Source of the DNA: an uncultured Alphaproteobacteria bacterium
Lineage (GTDB): Bacteria; Pseudomonadota; Alphaproteobacteria; UBA6615
Length of the DNA stretch: 64,000 nt
Assembly: GCA_943787745.1 (NCBI GenBank)
Contig: CALSNJ010000003.1
Coordinates: forward strand, 124,001-188,000
Direction: 5' to 3'
In this document: positions 1 to 10,073 of the stretch, one piece after another
Layout: every line of letters begins with the position of its first letter
Position numbering within the stretch: position 1 is the first letter of the stretch
Program-made: the position numbers and the translations under genes
Notes under the pieces: model-generated
Told to the model about the DNA's origin: nothing
Database searches by the model: none
Seen by the model: only the letters and a program-made list of their open reading frames with translations

Positions 1-233
1 TCGAAGATCTGGAGGCGCTCTTGGGTCGCTTTGTGACTGAAGAGGAGCGTGAAACCTGCGATACGCTGGGTGGTGTGGTTTTTGCGCTGATTGATCGCGT
101 TCCACGCCGCAGCGAGGTCGTGACTCATCCATCGGGAGTGGAATTCGAAGTCGTGGATGCCGATCCACGTCGCATCAAGCGGCTGCGGGTGCGGGATTTA
201 CGTGCCGCCGAACCACCTGCCGATCCTGGTTGA
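1..233 (+). CDS. corC: CorC/HlyC-type transporter-associated protein, C-terminal fragment
   Basis: Partial gene whose 5' end lies before the window; the frame is open from base 3 to the TGA at 231-233. The 76 visible residues match the CorC_HlyC (transporter-associated) domain: an acidic stretch starting EDLEALLG, then DTLGGVVFALIDRVP, then a short beta-rich tail ending in RIKRLRVRDL. In full-length proteins this domain follows two CBS domains and is linked to magnesium/cobalt efflux or membrane homeostasis. The gene ends 15 bases before lnt, the usual ybeX-lnt arrangement, and ybeY and phoH would be expected upstream. Assignment rests on motif memory and context. Confidence 0.8.
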   Translation, partial: EDLEALLGRFVTEEERETCDTLGGVVFALIDRVPRRSEVVTHPSGVEFEVVDADPRRIKRLRVRDLRAAEPPADPG

Positions 234-248
234 ACCGCAGGACGGACA

Positions 249-1829
249 GTGATGCTCGCGCCGTTAGCTGATTATGTTCGGGCCTTGCGAGGCTGGCGTC
301 GTGTGTTGCTCACAATTGCCCTGGGTGCGGTCGCGGCCTTGGCCTTGCCGCCTTTTCACATCATTCCCGTTTTGCTGGTCGCCTTTTCCGGATTGATCTG
401 GATTCTGGAAGGTCACGATGTGGAGCCGCGTCCGTTGCGCGGGGCGCTGCTGACCGGGTTCTGGTTCGGGTTTGGCCATTTCTTTCTGGGTCTGCACTGG
501 ATTGTCGAGCCGATGCTCGTCGACCCTGCACGTACGGCCTGGATGATTCCCTTTTCCTGGCCCGGGCTGGCCGCGGGGCTGGCGATTTTTCCGGCGCTCG
601 CATGCGGTGTGCAGGCCATCGGACGGTTCGGAAACAATACGGCGGCGCGGGTACTGGTATTCGCGGGCCTTTGGACAGTTTCGGAGTTGTTGCGCGGATT
701 TGTGCTGACCGGTTTTCCCTGGAACCTTATCGGGTATGTCTGGGCCGGCAATGGACCGGGCTTGCCGATGCTGCAGGCCAGCGCAGTTGTCGGAGTTCTC
801 GGTCTCGGGACGATCACCATACTGGCCTCGGCCATGCCGGCTGTTCTAGGTGCCGCGGGTCCGGGTTCGTCCTGGCGTTCAACTTTGGTTCTCGTGATTA
901 CACTGCTGATTCCCGCTCTGCTGTGGTCGGGCGGTCTCTACAGGTTGCAAAATACGGAAGATTCTTATGTGCCCGACGTGCGCCTGCGCATCGTTCAGGC
1001 CAATATTGCGCAGAAGGACAAATGGAATCCGGAGCTGCGGACTCAGCACCTGGAGAAATATATTCGACTGACCAATACGGAGAGCCCGGAAAAACCGACG
1101 CATGTTATCTGGCCCGAAACCGCTGTGCCCTTTCTATTGGCCAATGATGCCCTGATCCGGGGACAGGTGGCGCGTGCCATTCCGCCCGAAGGGGCCCTCA
1201 TCACGGGGAGTGTGCGGTCCGCTTTTCACGATGGTGGTCGACAACTCTTCAACTCGCTGCTGGTGATTGATTGGGCCGCCAATATCACGCAGGTCTACGA
1301 CAAATCACATCTGGTGCCGTTTGGTGAATATGTCCCGTTGCGCGGTGTTCTCCCGGTGGAGAAGATCGTGCCGGGCCAGGGAGATTTTACGGCCGGCCCG
1401 GCCCGGCGTCTGATCGACGTGACGGGCTTGCCGGCTTTTTCACCGCTGATTTGTTATGAGGCAATTTTTCCGGGCCAGGTGACCCCCGATGATGTGCGGC
1501 CTGCCTGGTTGCTTAACCTCACCAATGACGCCTGGTTCGGGAATTTCGCCGGACCGTGGCAGCACCTCGCGATTGCAACTTCGCGCACCGTCGAAGAAGG
1601 CCTGCCGATGGTGCGCGCGGCGAACACCGGTATTTCGGCTGTCGTTGATGCCCATGGTCGGGTACAGGGCTGGATGGGTGTGGGGGTCGAGGGTGTTCTC
1701 GACACGGCGCTTCCCAGGCCGATCCCGGCCACGCCGTTCGCGCGATGGGGCAATCTCATTCCCCTGATATTGGCATTGGGTCTGGTTGTTCTCGGATTGG
1801 TTTTGCTGCGTCGCCGGGATACGGCTTGA
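249..1829 (+). CDS. lnt: Apolipoprotein N-acyltransferase (Lnt)
   Basis: Transfers the third acyl chain to the N-terminal cysteine of lipoproteins in the inner membrane, the last step of lipoprotein maturation. The 526-residue protein has a hydrophobic N-terminal half with several membrane segments, a nitrilase-fold domain from about residue 240 to 490, and a final hydrophobic helix followed by RRRD. The Glu-Lys-Cys triad is visible as E290 (in WPETAVPF), K352 (in [12 protein letters not shown]) and C402 (in LICYEAIFP). GTG at 249 is directly followed by ATG at 252, so either could start translation. It lies 15 bases after corC. Length and motifs are normal for the family. Confidence 0.96.
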   Translation: MMLAPLADYVRALRGWRRVLLTIALGAVAALALPPFHIIPVLLVAFSGLIWILEGHDVEPRPLRGALLTGFWFGFGHFFLGLHWIVEPMLVDPARTAWMIPFSWPGLAAGLAIFPALACGVQAIGRFGNNTAARVLVFAGLWTVSELLRGFVLTGFPWNLIGYVWAGNGPGLPMLQASAVVGVLGLGTITILASAMPAVLGAAGPGSSWRSTLVLVITLLIPALLWSGGLYRLQNTEDSYVPDVRLRIVQANIAQKDKWNPELRTQHLEKYIRLTNTESPEKPTHVIWPETAVPFLLANDALIRGQVARAIPPEGALITGSVRSAFHDGGRQLFNSLLVIDWAANITQVYDKSHLVPFGEYVPLRGVLPVEKIVPGQGDFTAGPARRLIDVTGLPAFSPLICYEAIFPGQVTPDDVRPAWLLNLTNDAWFGNFAGPWQHLAIATSRTVEEGLPMVRAANTGISAVVDAHGRVQGWMGVGVEGVLDTALPRPIPATPFARWGNLIPLILALGLVVLGLVLLRRRDTA

Positions 1830-1965
1830 CGCAACGGGGGTCATTCCTGCAAAACCGGGCAGTCCGCGCTATGGCGTTTGCCGGGCATCATTGATCGATT
1901 TGATCTCAGCCAAATGCGGTGGTTGTTCCGCGATATTTGTAACGATTGCAGGGGGGCTGTGTCCC

Positions 1966-3153
1966 GTGTCCAAAGGTAACTATCTTTTCACCAGTGAGTC
2001 CGTGTCTGAAGGACATCCCGACAAGGTTTGTGATCGGATTTCCGATGCCGTTGTTGATGCATTTCTGACAGCAGATCCGGAAGCCCGGGTGGCATGTGAA
2101 ACCCTGACCACCACCAACCGGATCGTGTTGGCCGGTGAAGTCCGCGGTCCCGCACCACTTGTGGATGCCGACCTCAACGTGAATGCCGCGCAGATGGAAG
2201 AAATCGCCCGCGCGGCGGTGAAGGATATCGGTTACGAACAGGACGGATTCCATTGGAAAGACGCGGAAGTATCGGTCTATCTGCATGGGCAGTCGAGTGA
2301 TATTGCCCAAGGCGTTGATGCTGCCGGCAACAAGGATGAGGGCGCGGGTGATCAGGGCCTGATGTTCGGCTATGCCTGTCGTGAAACCGACGTTTTGATG
2401 CCGGCACCAATCCACTATTCGCACGCGATCCTGCGCTCGTTGGCCGAAGCCCGGCATTCCGGCGCGGAGCCGGGTCTTGGACCGGATTCAAAGAGTCAGG
2501 TCACGCTGCGGTATGAAAATGGCAAGCCCGTTGGCGCCGCCTCGGTCGTGGTCTCAACCCAGCATGGCGAAGAGCTTAGCCAGGAAGACGTGCGCGCCAT
2601 TGTGCGCCCGCATGTCGAGAATGTTTTGCCCGATGGGTGGATGTGTTCGGAAGACGAGTTCTATGTGAACCCAACTGGTCGATTTGTGATTGGTGGACCG
2701 GACGGTGATGCAGGGCTGACGGGGCGCAAGATAATCGTCGACACCTATGGCGGCGCTGCCCCCCATGGCGGCGGCGCGTTCTCGGGTAAGGACCCGACGA
2801 AGGTTGACCGTTCGGCAGCCTATGCCTCGCGTTATCTCGCCAAGAATGTGGTGGCGGCGGAACTGGCTGAGCGCTGCACGATCCAGGTGGCGTATGCCAT
2901 CGGTGTGTCCAAGCCGCTGTCGGTCTATGTTGATACCTACGGCACCGGCAAGGTTGATGAAGAGGCGCTTGCGATTGCATTGCAAAAGGCAATGGATCTC
3001 AGTCCTCGCGGTATTCGCGAACACCTCGAGCTCAATCGCCCGATCTATGCCCGGACGGCCGCCTATGGCCACTTTGGACGGCAGCCTGATCCGGATGGCG
3101 GCTTCTCCTGGGAGAAGACGGACCTCGTAGAGGCGTTGCACAACGCGCTGTAG
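1966..3153 (+). CDS. metK: S-adenosylmethionine synthetase (MetK)
   Basis: Makes S-adenosylmethionine from methionine and ATP in the cytoplasm. The 395-residue product begins with a GTG codon, giving (M)[19 protein letters not shown]. The frame is open further upstream, but that extension has no homology-like content and the family normally starts here. A G-rich run at 1951-1956 could serve as ribosome binding site. Visible signatures are GHPDK near residue 16, [12 protein letters not shown] in the middle, and the late GGGAFSGKD motif. The 136-base leader shows no recognisable SAM riboswitch. In many alphaproteobacteria a small helix-turn-helix gene sits between lnt and metK; none is seen here. 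Confidence 0.96.
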   Translation: MSKGNYLFTSESVSEGHPDKVCDRISDAVVDAFLTADPEARVACETLTTTNRIVLAGEVRGPAPLVDADLNVNAAQMEEIARAAVKDIGYEQDGFHWKDAEVSVYLHGQSSDIAQGVDAAGNKDEGAGDQGLMFGYACRETDVLMPAPIHYSHAILRSLAEARHSGAEPGLGPDSKSQVTLRYENGKPVGAASVVVSTQHGEELSQEDVRAIVRPHVENVLPDGWMCSEDEFYVNPTGRFVIGGPDGDAGLTGRKIIVDTYGGAAPHGGGAFSGKDPTKVDRSAAYASRYLAKNVVAAELAERCTIQVAYAIGVSKPLSVYVDTYGTGKVDEEALAIALQKAMDLSPRGIREHLELNRPIYARTAAYGHFGRQPDPDGGFSWEKTDLVEALHNAL

Positions 3154-3195
3154 CGCGGGAACCGGGATAGTGGGTCGTCGCGCCCACCGCGAGAA

Positions 3196-3909
3196 ATGAC
3201 AGGTAAACCAGTGGATAGCGACCCGCGTTTCCACGGACGTCGCCGCGGGCGCAAGTTGCGCCCCGGCCGCGAACGTCTGCTCGAAACCGTTTTGCCCACG
3301 CTTTCGGTTTCCTTGCCGCCGGGGGACGGACCGGTTGACCCCCGAGAATGGTTTGATGGAGATCCCAAGGATGTGTGGCTTGAAATCGGCTTCGGTGCGG
3401 GAGAGCATCTGGCCTGGCAGGCCGCGGCACATACGGATATTGGCATGCTCGGGGCCGAGCCTTACCTGAACGGTGTGGCCCGCTTGCTTTCGGAAATCAG
3501 CGAAAGCAACCTTTCGAATATCCGGCTTCTGCCTGATGACGTGCGGCCGATGTTGGCCAGACTTGCCGAGGCCAGTCTGGCGCGCGTGTTTATTCTGTTT
3601 CCCGACCCCTGGCCCAAACTGCGCCACCATCAGCGACGCATTGTGAACACGGCGATGCTCGATGAGTTGGCGCGGGTGATGGAAGATGGTGCGGAGTTGC
3701 GTCTGGCAACGGATGACCAGAGTTATCTGGTCTGGATGTTGCGCCATCTTGAGGCCGATGATCGTTTCGAATGGATGGCGACGCGGTCGGCTGATTGGAC
3801 CACCCGTCCCGAGGACTGGCCCGACACACGCTATGAAGGCAAGAACCGCAGTGGCGGACCGGGATCGACTTTTTTGCGATATCGACGAATTGCCCGGAAG
3901 GGCGAATAG
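3196..3909 (+). CDS. trmB: tRNA (guanine-N7-)-methyltransferase (TrmB)
   Basis: SAM-dependent enzyme that makes m7G46 in the variable loop of tRNAs. The 237-residue protein has a basic N-terminal segment, a Rossmann methyltransferase core starting at VWLEIGFGAGEHLAWQA, and the family hallmark FPDPWPKLRHHQRR near residue 135, followed by the tail motif of TrmB. It starts 42 bases after metK and probably shares its transcript. ATG 3196 is used; GTG 3211 is a shorter alternative. A promoter for the next operon begins 27 bases after its stop. Confidence 0.95.
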   Translation: MTGKPVDSDPRFHGRRRGRKLRPGRERLLETVLPTLSVSLPPGDGPVDPREWFDGDPKDVWLEIGFGAGEHLAWQAAAHTDIGMLGAEPYLNGVARLLSEISESNLSNIRLLPDDVRPMLARLAEASLARVFILFPDPWPKLRHHQRRIVNTAMLDELARVMEDGAELRLATDDQSYLVWMLRHLEADDRFEWMATRSADWTTRPEDWPDTRYEGKNRSGGPGSTFLRYRRIARKGE

Positions 3910-3936
3910 GCAGCACATCCTCGTCAAGACAACTGC

Positions 3937-3964
3937 TTGCTTTTTTCCCGAATTTCCCTATATT
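3937..3964 (+). promoter_or_regulatory. Putative sigma-70 promoter of the rimP-nusA-infB operon
   Basis: A TTGCTT hexamer at 3937-3942 and TATATT at 3959-3964 are separated by 16 bases in the gap between trmB and rimP. Both are close to the housekeeping consensus and the position fits the known promoter of this operon in related bacteria. Seen by eye only; there is no start-site evidence. Confidence 0.55.
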
Positions 3965-4007
3965 CCGCGTCAACAAAGGCCCAACAGTCTGGCAACGGAC
4001 AGTAAGG

Positions 4008-4041
4008 GGTGGCCCGGGTGAAATCCGGAGCCGCCTTTTTT
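4008..4041 (+). terminator. Intrinsic terminator / attenuator hairpin in the rimP leader
   Basis: GGTGGC-CCGG (4008-4017) pairs with CCGG-A-GCCGCC (4025-4035) around a seven-base loop, and six T residues follow at 4036-4041. The hairpin lies downstream of the putative promoter at 3937-3964 and 48 bases before rimP. It therefore looks like a premature terminator of the rimP operon rather than only the end of trmB. A structured leader with such a hairpin before rimP-nusA is a known feature of alphaproteobacteria ('rimP leader'), thought to give NusA feedback control. That identity is inferred, not tested. Confidence 0.7.
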
Positions 4042-4088
4042 GTTACCCGAATTTCCGTTCTCGGGGGACAGGTTCGCTGCCGGAGGAA

Positions 4089-4625
4089 TTGATAGAAGAC
4101 TTGAATCTCATTAGCGAAAATGCCCGTACCGATCAGGTTATGTCCATCATCGAACCGTCGCTGGTTGATCTTGGATATGAGCTTGTCCGTGTACATTTCG
4201 GCGGGGGCCACAAGCCGATTCTGCAGATCATGTTTGATCGCATTGATGGTGAAGAGGTTACGATCGACGATTGCACGCTCGCCAGCCGTACGGTTTCGGC
4301 GCTGCTGGACGTGGCAGACCCGATCTCTGAAGCTTATGAGCTGGAGGTTGGTTCGCCCGGAATTGACCGACCGCTGACGCGCACCAAGGATTTCGACAGT
4401 TATGTCGGGTTCGAGGCGAAAGTTGAGCTGCGGCAGGCCGTTGACGGCCGCCGTCGGTTTCGAGGCCTGTTGCTTGGTCTCAATGAAGGCATGGTGCGCC
4501 TTGCCGACCCGGACGGGGACAATGAAGAGATTACGCTTCCCGTGAACGATGTCCTGAAAGCCAAACTTGTGCTGACAGATGAACTTATTGCCGCGGCCCA
4601 GAAGGGCCGGATGAACGAAGGATAG
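4089..4625 (+). CDS. rimP: Ribosome maturation factor RimP
   Basis: Helps late maturation of the 30S ribosomal subunit. About 178 residues, with the RimP N-domain around IIEPSLVDLGYELVRV and the SPGIDRPL motif near residue 95, followed by the SH3-like C-domain. The start is unclear. GGAGG at 4082-4086 is only 2 bases from TTG 4089 and 14 bases from TTG 4101; ATG 4140 would remove conserved residues. A rare TTG start would suit a translationally limited operon leader. It is the first gene of the rimP-nusA-ylxR-infB operon and ends 5 bases before nusA. Confidence 0.93.
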   Translation: MIEDLNLISENARTDQVMSIIEPSLVDLGYELVRVHFGGGHKPILQIMFDRIDGEEVTIDDCTLASRTVSALLDVADPISEAYELEVGSPGIDRPLTRTKDFDSYVGFEAKVELRQAVDGRRRFRGLLLGLNEGMVRLADPDGDNEEITLPVNDVLKAKLVLTDELIAAAQKGRMNEG

Positions 4626-4630
4626 AGAAG

Positions 4631-6352
4631 ATGGAGTCTGGTGGTCCCAGCCGTATTGAGATGCTCGCTGTCGCCGATGCTGTTGCACGCGAAAAAGGTA
4701 TCGAGCGTGAAGAAGTCATCACCGCGATGGAGCAGGCGATTCAGAAGGCCGGGCGTAACAAGTACGGCCCCGAGCATGACATCCGTGCCATCATCGACCG
4801 TGACGGTGGCCATATCTCCCTCGCCCGCTATCGTGAGGTCGTCGAGGAGGTCGAGGATGAGCATCAGCAGCTCACCCTGGATCAGGCCCGGGCCGAAAAG
4901 GCCGATGCCGAGATGGGTGAATTCCTGATTGATGAGTTGCCCCCGATTGATTTTGGGCGCATTGCCGCGCAGACCGCCAAGCAGGTGATTGTTCAGCGTG
5001 TCCGCGATGCCGAACGTGAGCGTCAGTTTGAGGAGTACAAGGACCGCACGGGCGAGGTCATCAATGGCCTGGTCAAGCGTGTTGAGTATGGCAATGTGAC
5101 GGTGGATTTGGGCCGTGCAGAAGGTGTGATGCGCCGCGACGAGGGTTTGCCGCGCGAGAATCAGCGCCCGGGCGACCGTATTCGTGCGTACATTTATGAC
5201 GTACGCCGCGAACAGCGCGGACCACAGATTTTTCTGACGCGTACGCGCCCGGAATTCATGAAGTCCCTGTTTGCCCAGGAAGTGCCCGAAATTTATGACG
5301 GCATCATCGAAATTCGTGCCGCCGCCCGCGATCCGGGAAGTCGTGCAAAGATCGCCGTGATCTCCAAGGATGCCTCAATTGATCCCGTGGGTGCCTGTGT
5401 TGGTATGCGTGGTAGTCGTGTTCAGGCGGTTGTTGGTGAGCTTCAGGGTGAGAAGATCGACATCATTCCGTGGTCGGAAGATCCCGCAACTTTCGTTGTG
5501 AATGCGCTCGCCCCGGCCGAGGTGTCAAAGGTCGTGCTTGATGAGGATGCCAACAAGATAGAAGTCGTGGTGCCCGATGAGCAGCTTTCACTGGCGATCG
5601 GCCGACGTGGTCAGAATGTTCGTCTGGCCTCCATGCTTTCGGGCTGGGATATCGACATCCTGACCGAGGACGAGGAATCCCAGCGTCGACAGGATGAGTT
5701 CAATTCCCGCAGCGAGATGTTTATCGAAGCGCTGGACGTTGAAGACGTCATCGCTCATCTGCTGGTCACTGAAGGCTTTGCCACGGTCGAGGAAGTTGCA
5801 TTCGTTCCGATCGAGGATCTGACCCTGATCGAAGGCTTCGATGAAGAAATCGGTGAGGAGTTGCAGGCCCGTGCCCAGACATGGCTCGAGGAACGCGATG
5901 CCAAACTGGATGTTGAGCGCAAGAAACTCGGCGTCGATGACGCCATGCTCGCCGTCGAAGGTGTCACGCTTGAAACCTCGGTGCGTCTTGGTCAGAACGG
6001 TGTTTGCTCGGCAGAGGACCTCGCGGGTTTGATGCCTGATGAATACCGCTTCATCTTTATGGACATCGAAACCGATGTGAAGCTGGACGATCTGTTCGAT
6101 ATGGCCGATCACGAAATCGGGCGTCTGGTGCGCCAGAGCCCGGTGACAGCGGATGAGGCCAACCAGGTCATCATGGCCGCACGTGTTGTGGTTTACGGCG
6201 ACGATGTGATCACACCGGAGCCCGAACCTGATCCCGATGCTGAAGCCGCCGAGGATGCTGTCGTGGCGCCGGCTGATATTCGATCGGCAGACCTGGCCAC
6301 CGCCGAAGCGGTTTTTGCTCCGGCAAATCCGCCGGCTGAGCCTGGCGAATAG
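4631..6352 (+). CDS. nusA: Transcription termination/antitermination factor NusA
   Basis: RNA polymerase-associated factor that acts in pausing, termination and antitermination. The 573-residue protein shows the NusA N-terminal domain (VADAVAREKGIEREEV), an S1 domain from about residue 135 (GEVINGLVKRVEYGNVTVDLG), and two KH domains (GACVGMRGSRVQAV and LAIGRRGQNVRLAS). The long acidic C-terminal part carries two helix-hairpin-helix type repeats usual in Proteobacteria. ATG 4631 is chosen. It starts 5 bases after rimP, so the two are surely cotranscribed. NusA may act on the hairpin in the rimP leader. Confidence 0.96.
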   Translation: MESGGPSRIEMLAVADAVAREKGIEREEVITAMEQAIQKAGRNKYGPEHDIRAIIDRDGGHISLARYREVVEEVEDEHQQLTLDQARAEKADAEMGEFLIDELPPIDFGRIAAQTAKQVIVQRVRDAERERQFEEYKDRTGEVINGLVKRVEYGNVTVDLGRAEGVMRRDEGLPRENQRPGDRIRAYIYDVRREQRGPQIFLTRTRPEFMKSLFAQEVPEIYDGIIEIRAAARDPGSRAKIAVISKDASIDPVGACVGMRGSRVQAVVGELQGEKIDIIPWSEDPATFVVNALAPAEVSKVVLDEDANKIEVVVPDEQLSLAIGRRGQNVRLASMLSGWDIDILTEDEESQRRQDEFNSRSEMFIEALDVEDVIAHLLVTEGFATVEEVAFVPIEDLTLIEGFDEEIGEELQARAQTWLEERDAKLDVERKKLGVDDAMLAVEGVTLETSVRLGQNGVCSAEDLAGLMPDEYRFIFMDIETDVKLDDLFDMADHEIGRLVRQSPVTADEANQVIMAARVVVYGDDVITPEPEPDPDAEAAEDAVVAPADIRSADLATAEAVFAPANPPAEPGE

Positions 6353-6383
6353 GCCGGATCGGCAGGGAGCGCGCGCTGCGTTG

Positions 6384-7103
6384 ATGACTGAGGAACAACC
6401 CCGGACCGAGGCGTCGACACGTCGGGTCAAGAACGTGCCGGAACGGCGCTGTCTTGTGACGGGCGAAGTGCATCCGCGCGATGTGTTGATGCGGTTTGTG
6501 ATTGGGCCCGATGATCTCGTTGTGCCCGATCTCGACAATCGTCTCCCGGGTCGCGGATTGTGGTTGCTTGGCCGTCGCGATATAGTTGCGCAAGCCTGTG
6601 CCAAGCGCGCGTTTGCGCGTGGTGCGCGACGTGCTGTCACGCCGATGACGGGTCCGGAGGGCGAAAGCCTGGAGGCCTTTGTCGAGGTGGAGTTGTTTCG
6701 GCGCGCGGTGAACGCGTTGACGATGGCGCGCAAGGCAGGCGATTACGTGACGGGGTTCGAGAAGGTCCGTGGTGCCCTCGCAGGGCTTGCGGGGCTGGAC
6801 CGGTCAAAGGCGGGGCCGCGAAGTGTGGAACCCGCCGCATTGTTATGTGCGTGTGATGCCGGCGCAGATGGCCGCCAGAAGGTGGCCCAACTGGCAGCAC
6901 ACGTGAATGAAGTTGAGCGGATTGATATATTCGATGCCGCGACGTTGGGGCAGGTTTCTGGTCGTGAACGAAGTGTTCATGGGCTGGTGCTTCCCGGCGG
7001 TGCCGCGCGGCAGGTTTGTGACGCGGCAAACAGGTTGATGATGTATCGCGGCGATTGTGCGCCGGCAGATGACGTTGTGACCGATGAAGATTTGATGGAA
7101 TGA
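6384..7103 (+). CDS. ylxR: YlxR/DUF448 family RNA-binding protein fused to an L7Ae-like domain
   Basis: Protein of 239 residues between nusA and infB. The N-terminal part is the YlxR domain: [13 protein letters not shown], then [17 protein letters not shown]. The part from about residue 110 ([24 protein letters not shown]) resembles the ribosomal L7Ae/YlxQ fold. The longer two-domain form is common in alphaproteobacteria, whereas Bacillus has two separate genes. ATG 6384 gives the expected start; the frame is open upstream but overlaps nusA. Role: RNA binding linked to translation or transcription, not precisely known. Its stop is 4 bases from infB. Confidence 0.88.
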   Translation: MTEEQPRTEASTRRVKNVPERRCLVTGEVHPRDVLMRFVIGPDDLVVPDLDNRLPGRGLWLLGRRDIVAQACAKRAFARGARRAVTPMTGPEGESLEAFVEVELFRRAVNALTMARKAGDYVTGFEKVRGALAGLAGLDRSKAGPRSVEPAALLCACDAGADGRQKVAQLAAHVNEVERIDIFDAATLGQVSGRERSVHGLVLPGGAARQVCDAANRLMMYRGDCAPADDVVTDEDLME

Positions 7104-7107
7104 GATC

Positions 7108-9939
7108 ATGGCGAATACGACCGAAAACGACGACAAGAAGAAAAAGAAGCCTCTGAGTCTGTCCAAGCCGGGCAAGCTCGAGCTGAAGAAGACTGTCGAA
7201 GGTGGTCAGGTCCGCCAGAGCTTTAGCCATGGCCGAACCAAGACCGTGACGGTCGAGGTCAAGAAAAAGCGCACGTTCCAGCAGGGCGCCGCAGGCGAGA
7301 TGACCGAGGTCAAGGATGGCCCGCAGGAAGAAGTCTTCGAGACGGCCCCCGCGCCCGCCGCGACGCCAGCACCCGCCGCCGCACCGACGTCGCCGCAGCG
7401 AACCCTGACACCGGCCGAGCAGGCAACCCGTGCCCGCGCTTTGGATGAAGCCCGCAAGGCGGCCGAAGACGCAGCGCTTGAGAGCGCCGCGGCCCAGGCG
7501 GCTTTGGAAGAAGCCCGCAAGGCCGGTGAGGCCGAGGACGTTGCGGCCAAAGCCGAGGAAGAAGCTGCGGCCAAGGCACGCGAAGCGGAAGCCAAGGTGG
7601 CCGCCGTCAGAGAGGCACAGGCTGCAGAGGCCAAGGCCGTTGCCGCGTCGGTCGATGGCGCGCCCGCAGAAGAGCCTGTTGCTGAGGCGCCTGAGGTTGT
7701 CGCTGAGCCCGCCGCTGAACCCGTCGCTGAAGCAACCGCGCCGGCTCCCGTGCAGGACGCCGAACCGCCAAAGCGCTCGCGTCGTGAGATTGAAGAAGAA
7801 GCACGCCGTGCGGCAGAAGCCGAAGCGCAGCGCATGGCTGATGAGGCTTCGCAGCGGGCCGCTGCGGCAGCACGTAAACGTGATGCACTCGAGGTCGAGG
7901 TTGGCGGCGGCAATGATGCTGCAGCTGAGCCCACGGAAACAACTGATCGGCGCAAGGGCGGTCGTGTTGCTGTCGCGGCCGAAGCTCCGAATCGTCCAAC
8001 GAGCCGAACCCGTGGTGAACGCAAGCGCCGCAGTGGCAAGCTGACCATTACGGAGGCACTCGATGAGGAAGGTGGCGCACGCCAGCGTTCCGTCGCGGCC
8101 TTCCGTCGTAAGCAGGAGCGTGAGCGCCAGCAGCGTTCACGTGACAGTGGCGGCGGCGGTAATCAGGCCAAGGTTGTGCGTGAGGTTTCCATTCCCGAAG
8201 CGATCACCGTTGCTGAACTCGGCAACCGGATGGCCGAACGCGGTGCGGAAGTCATCAAGGCCCTCATGAAAATGGGTGTCATGGCGACGATCAACCAGAC
8301 AATCGATCAGGAAACCGCACAGCTTGTTGTCGAGGAATTTGGTCATGCACCCAAGCTGATTTCAGCGTCGGATGTGGAGCTAAACCTCGGTGCCGATATT
8401 CAGGATGACGAAGGTGATCGTCAGCCGCGTCCGCCCGTCGTGACCGTGATGGGCCATGTCGATCACGGGAAGACCTCGCTGCTCGATGCTTTGCGTTCGA
8501 CCGATGTCGTGCGCGGCGAAGCCGGCGGCATTACCCAGCATATCGGTGCGTATCAGGTTGTTCTGGAATCCGGTGACAAGATCAGCTTCATCGACACTCC
8601 TGGCCATGCGGCCTTTACATCGATGCGTCAGCGCGGCGCCCATGTGACCGATATTGTCATTCTGGTTGTGGCCGCTGATGACGGGGTTCAGCCCCAGACG
8701 ATCGAGGCTATCAACCATGCCAAGGCTGCAGAGGTGCCGATCATTGTGGCCGTCAACAAGATGGATTTGCCCGCTGCTGACCCGTCGCGAATCAAGAATG
8801 AGCTGCTGTCCCACGAACTCGTCTCTGAGGAAATGGGCGGTGACATCCAGGTTATTGAAGTGTCCGCCACAACCCGTGCCGGGCTCGACAATCTGACCGA
8901 GGCGATTTCACTGCAGGCCGAATTGCTTGAGCTCACTGCCAATCCGGATCGTGCGGCATACGGTGCCGTCATCGAAGCCCAGCTCGAAGCCGGGCGTGGT
9001 GCCGTGGCGACTGTTCTGGTGCAGGGCGGAACGCTCAAGGTCGGTGATATCTTTGTCGCTGGCGCCGAATGGGGTCGCGTCCGTGCGCTGATCAATGATC
9101 GGGGCGAGAATATCAAGGTTGCGGGCCCATCCGAGCCGGTTGCGGTTCTTGGTCTCAATGGCGCACCGCTGGCTGGTGACAACTTTGCCGTTGTGGACAG
9201 CGATGCCCGGGCGCGTGAAATTGTTGAGTATCGTCAGGATGTCATTCGTGACCAGCGCGCGACCGCTGGTGCGCGTGGATCACTGGATGAAATGTTCGAG
9301 CAGATCAAGGCCGGTGAGGCCGCTGAGGTGCCTGTTGTCATCAAGGGTGATGTGCAGGGTTCGGTCGAAGCCATTGTTGGTTCGCTGAACAACATGTCGA
9401 CCGATGAAGTGAAGGTACAGGTCCTCCATGCGGGTGTCGGCGGTATCACGGAGTCGGATGTTGCGCTGGCGACCGTGAACAACGGCCTGCTGATCGGCTT
9501 CAACGTGCGGGCCATTCCGCAGGCGCGTGACCTGGCCAAGCGGGACAATGTCGAGATCCGCTACTACAACATCATTTACAACGTGGTCGATGATATCCGC
9601 ACCATGCTGGAGGGTGAGCTCTCTCCGACAATTCAGGAGAACCTGCTGGGTTCTGCGGAAATCCGCGAGGTCTTCAGCGTCTCCAAGGTTGGCAAGGTTG
9701 CCGGTTGCATGGTCACCGATGGCCTTATCCGCCGCGATTCAAAGGTGCGCCTGATGCGCGACAGCGTTGTCGTGCACGAAGGTCAGCTGGGCACGCTCCG
9801 CCGCTTCAAGGACGATGTCCGCGAAGTGCAGAACGGGTACGAATGCGGTATCGCGCTTGAGAATTACAACGACATCCAGGTCGGTGACGTTGTCGAGTGC
9901 TACGAAGTGCAGGAGATCGCACGTAAGCTTGATACCTAG
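7108..9939 (+). CDS. infB: Translation initiation factor IF-2
   Basis: GTPase that brings initiator tRNA to the 30S subunit. The 943-residue protein starts with a lysine-rich IF2-associated segment, followed by a long low-complexity Ala/Glu/Lys region (about residues 70-300), an N-domain around residue 350-400, and the G domain. The G1 motif GHVDHGKT is at 449-456, DTPGH at 496-500 and NKMD at 550-553. Beta-barrel and C-terminal tRNA-binding domains follow. The charged N-terminal region explains several long antisense open frames here, which are artefacts. A repeat element separates it from rbfA. Confidence 0.97.
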   Translation: MANTTENDDKKKKKPLSLSKPGKLELKKTVEGGQVRQSFSHGRTKTVTVEVKKKRTFQQGAAGEMTEVKDGPQEEVFETAPAPAATPAPAAAPTSPQRTLTPAEQATRARALDEARKAAEDAALESAAAQAALEEARKAGEAEDVAAKAEEEAAAKAREAEAKVAAVREAQAAEAKAVAASVDGAPAEEPVAEAPEVVAEPAAEPVAEATAPAPVQDAEPPKRSRREIEEEARRAAEAEAQRMADEASQRAAAAARKRDALEVEVGGGNDAAAEPTETTDRRKGGRVAVAAEAPNRPTSRTRGERKRRSGKLTITEALDEEGGARQRSVAAFRRKQERERQQRSRDSGGGGNQAKVVREVSIPEAITVAELGNRMAERGAEVIKALMKMGVMATINQTIDQETAQLVVEEFGHAPKLISASDVELNLGADIQDDEGDRQPRPPVVTVMGHVDHGKTSLLDALRSTDVVRGEAGGITQHIGAYQVVLESGDKISFIDTPGHAAFTSMRQRGAHVTDIVILVVAADDGVQPQTIEAINHAKAAEVPIIVAVNKMDLPAADPSRIKNELLSHELVSEEMGGDIQVIEVSATTRAGLDNLTEAISLQAELLELTANPDRAAYGAVIEAQLEAGRGAVATVLVQGGTLKVGDIFVAGAEWGRVRALINDRGENIKVAGPSEPVAVLGLNGAPLAGDNFAVVDSDARAREIVEYRQDVIRDQRATAGARGSLDEMFEQIKAGEAAEVPVVIKGDVQGSVEAIVGSLNNMSTDEVKVQVLHAGVGGITESDVALATVNNGLLIGFNVRAIPQARDLAKRDNVEIRYYNIIYNVVDDIRTMLEGELSPTIQENLLGSAEIREVFSVSKVGKVAGCMVTDGLIRRDSKVRLMRDSVVVHEGQLGTLRRFKDDVREVQNGYECGIALENYNDIQVGDVVECYEVQEIARKLDT

Positions 9940-9956
9940 CAAACAGCCTTGCAGCT

Positions 9957-10060
9957 TTGTGGGGGCGGGTTTCACGTCCGCTCGTTCAGGGGCACGGCGA
10001 AAATGCACAATTCGGAATAAGCGACATTGTGAGCGGGCAGGCCTAAAACCTGCTCCTACA
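9957..10060 (+). repeat. REP-like doublet (inverted pair, REPIN-like) between infB and rbfA
   Basis: Two related units of about 28-30 bases in opposite orientation. The first runs 9957-9984 and begins TTGTGGGGGCGGGTTTCAC. The reverse complement of the second, 10031-10060, begins TGTAGGAGCAGGTTTTAGG. The units agree at about three of four positions, and each has an internal stem (GCGG/CCGC and GCAGG/CCTGC). This layout matches REP doublets spread by RAYT transposases in Proteobacteria. No RAYT gene is in the window. The element fills a gap that is short or absent in most genomes. Confidence 0.6.
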
Positions 10061-10073
10061 GGATATTTGAGAT

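Noticed and set aside
1841-1874. Copy of the GTCATTCC..CGGG-type repeat after lnt
   Set aside because: Only a loose resemblance (GTCATTCCTGCAAAACCGGG) without a proper second arm.
1830-1965. SAM-responsive riboswitch upstream of metK
   Set aside because: The leader has no sequence that I can match to the SAM-II, SAM-V or SAM/SAH motifs; only a G-rich ribosome binding site is visible.
2554-3927. 457-residue open frame on the minus strand
   Set aside because: It lies antisense to metK and trmB; the sense genes have clear family motifs, and GC-rich codon bias opens the opposite frame.
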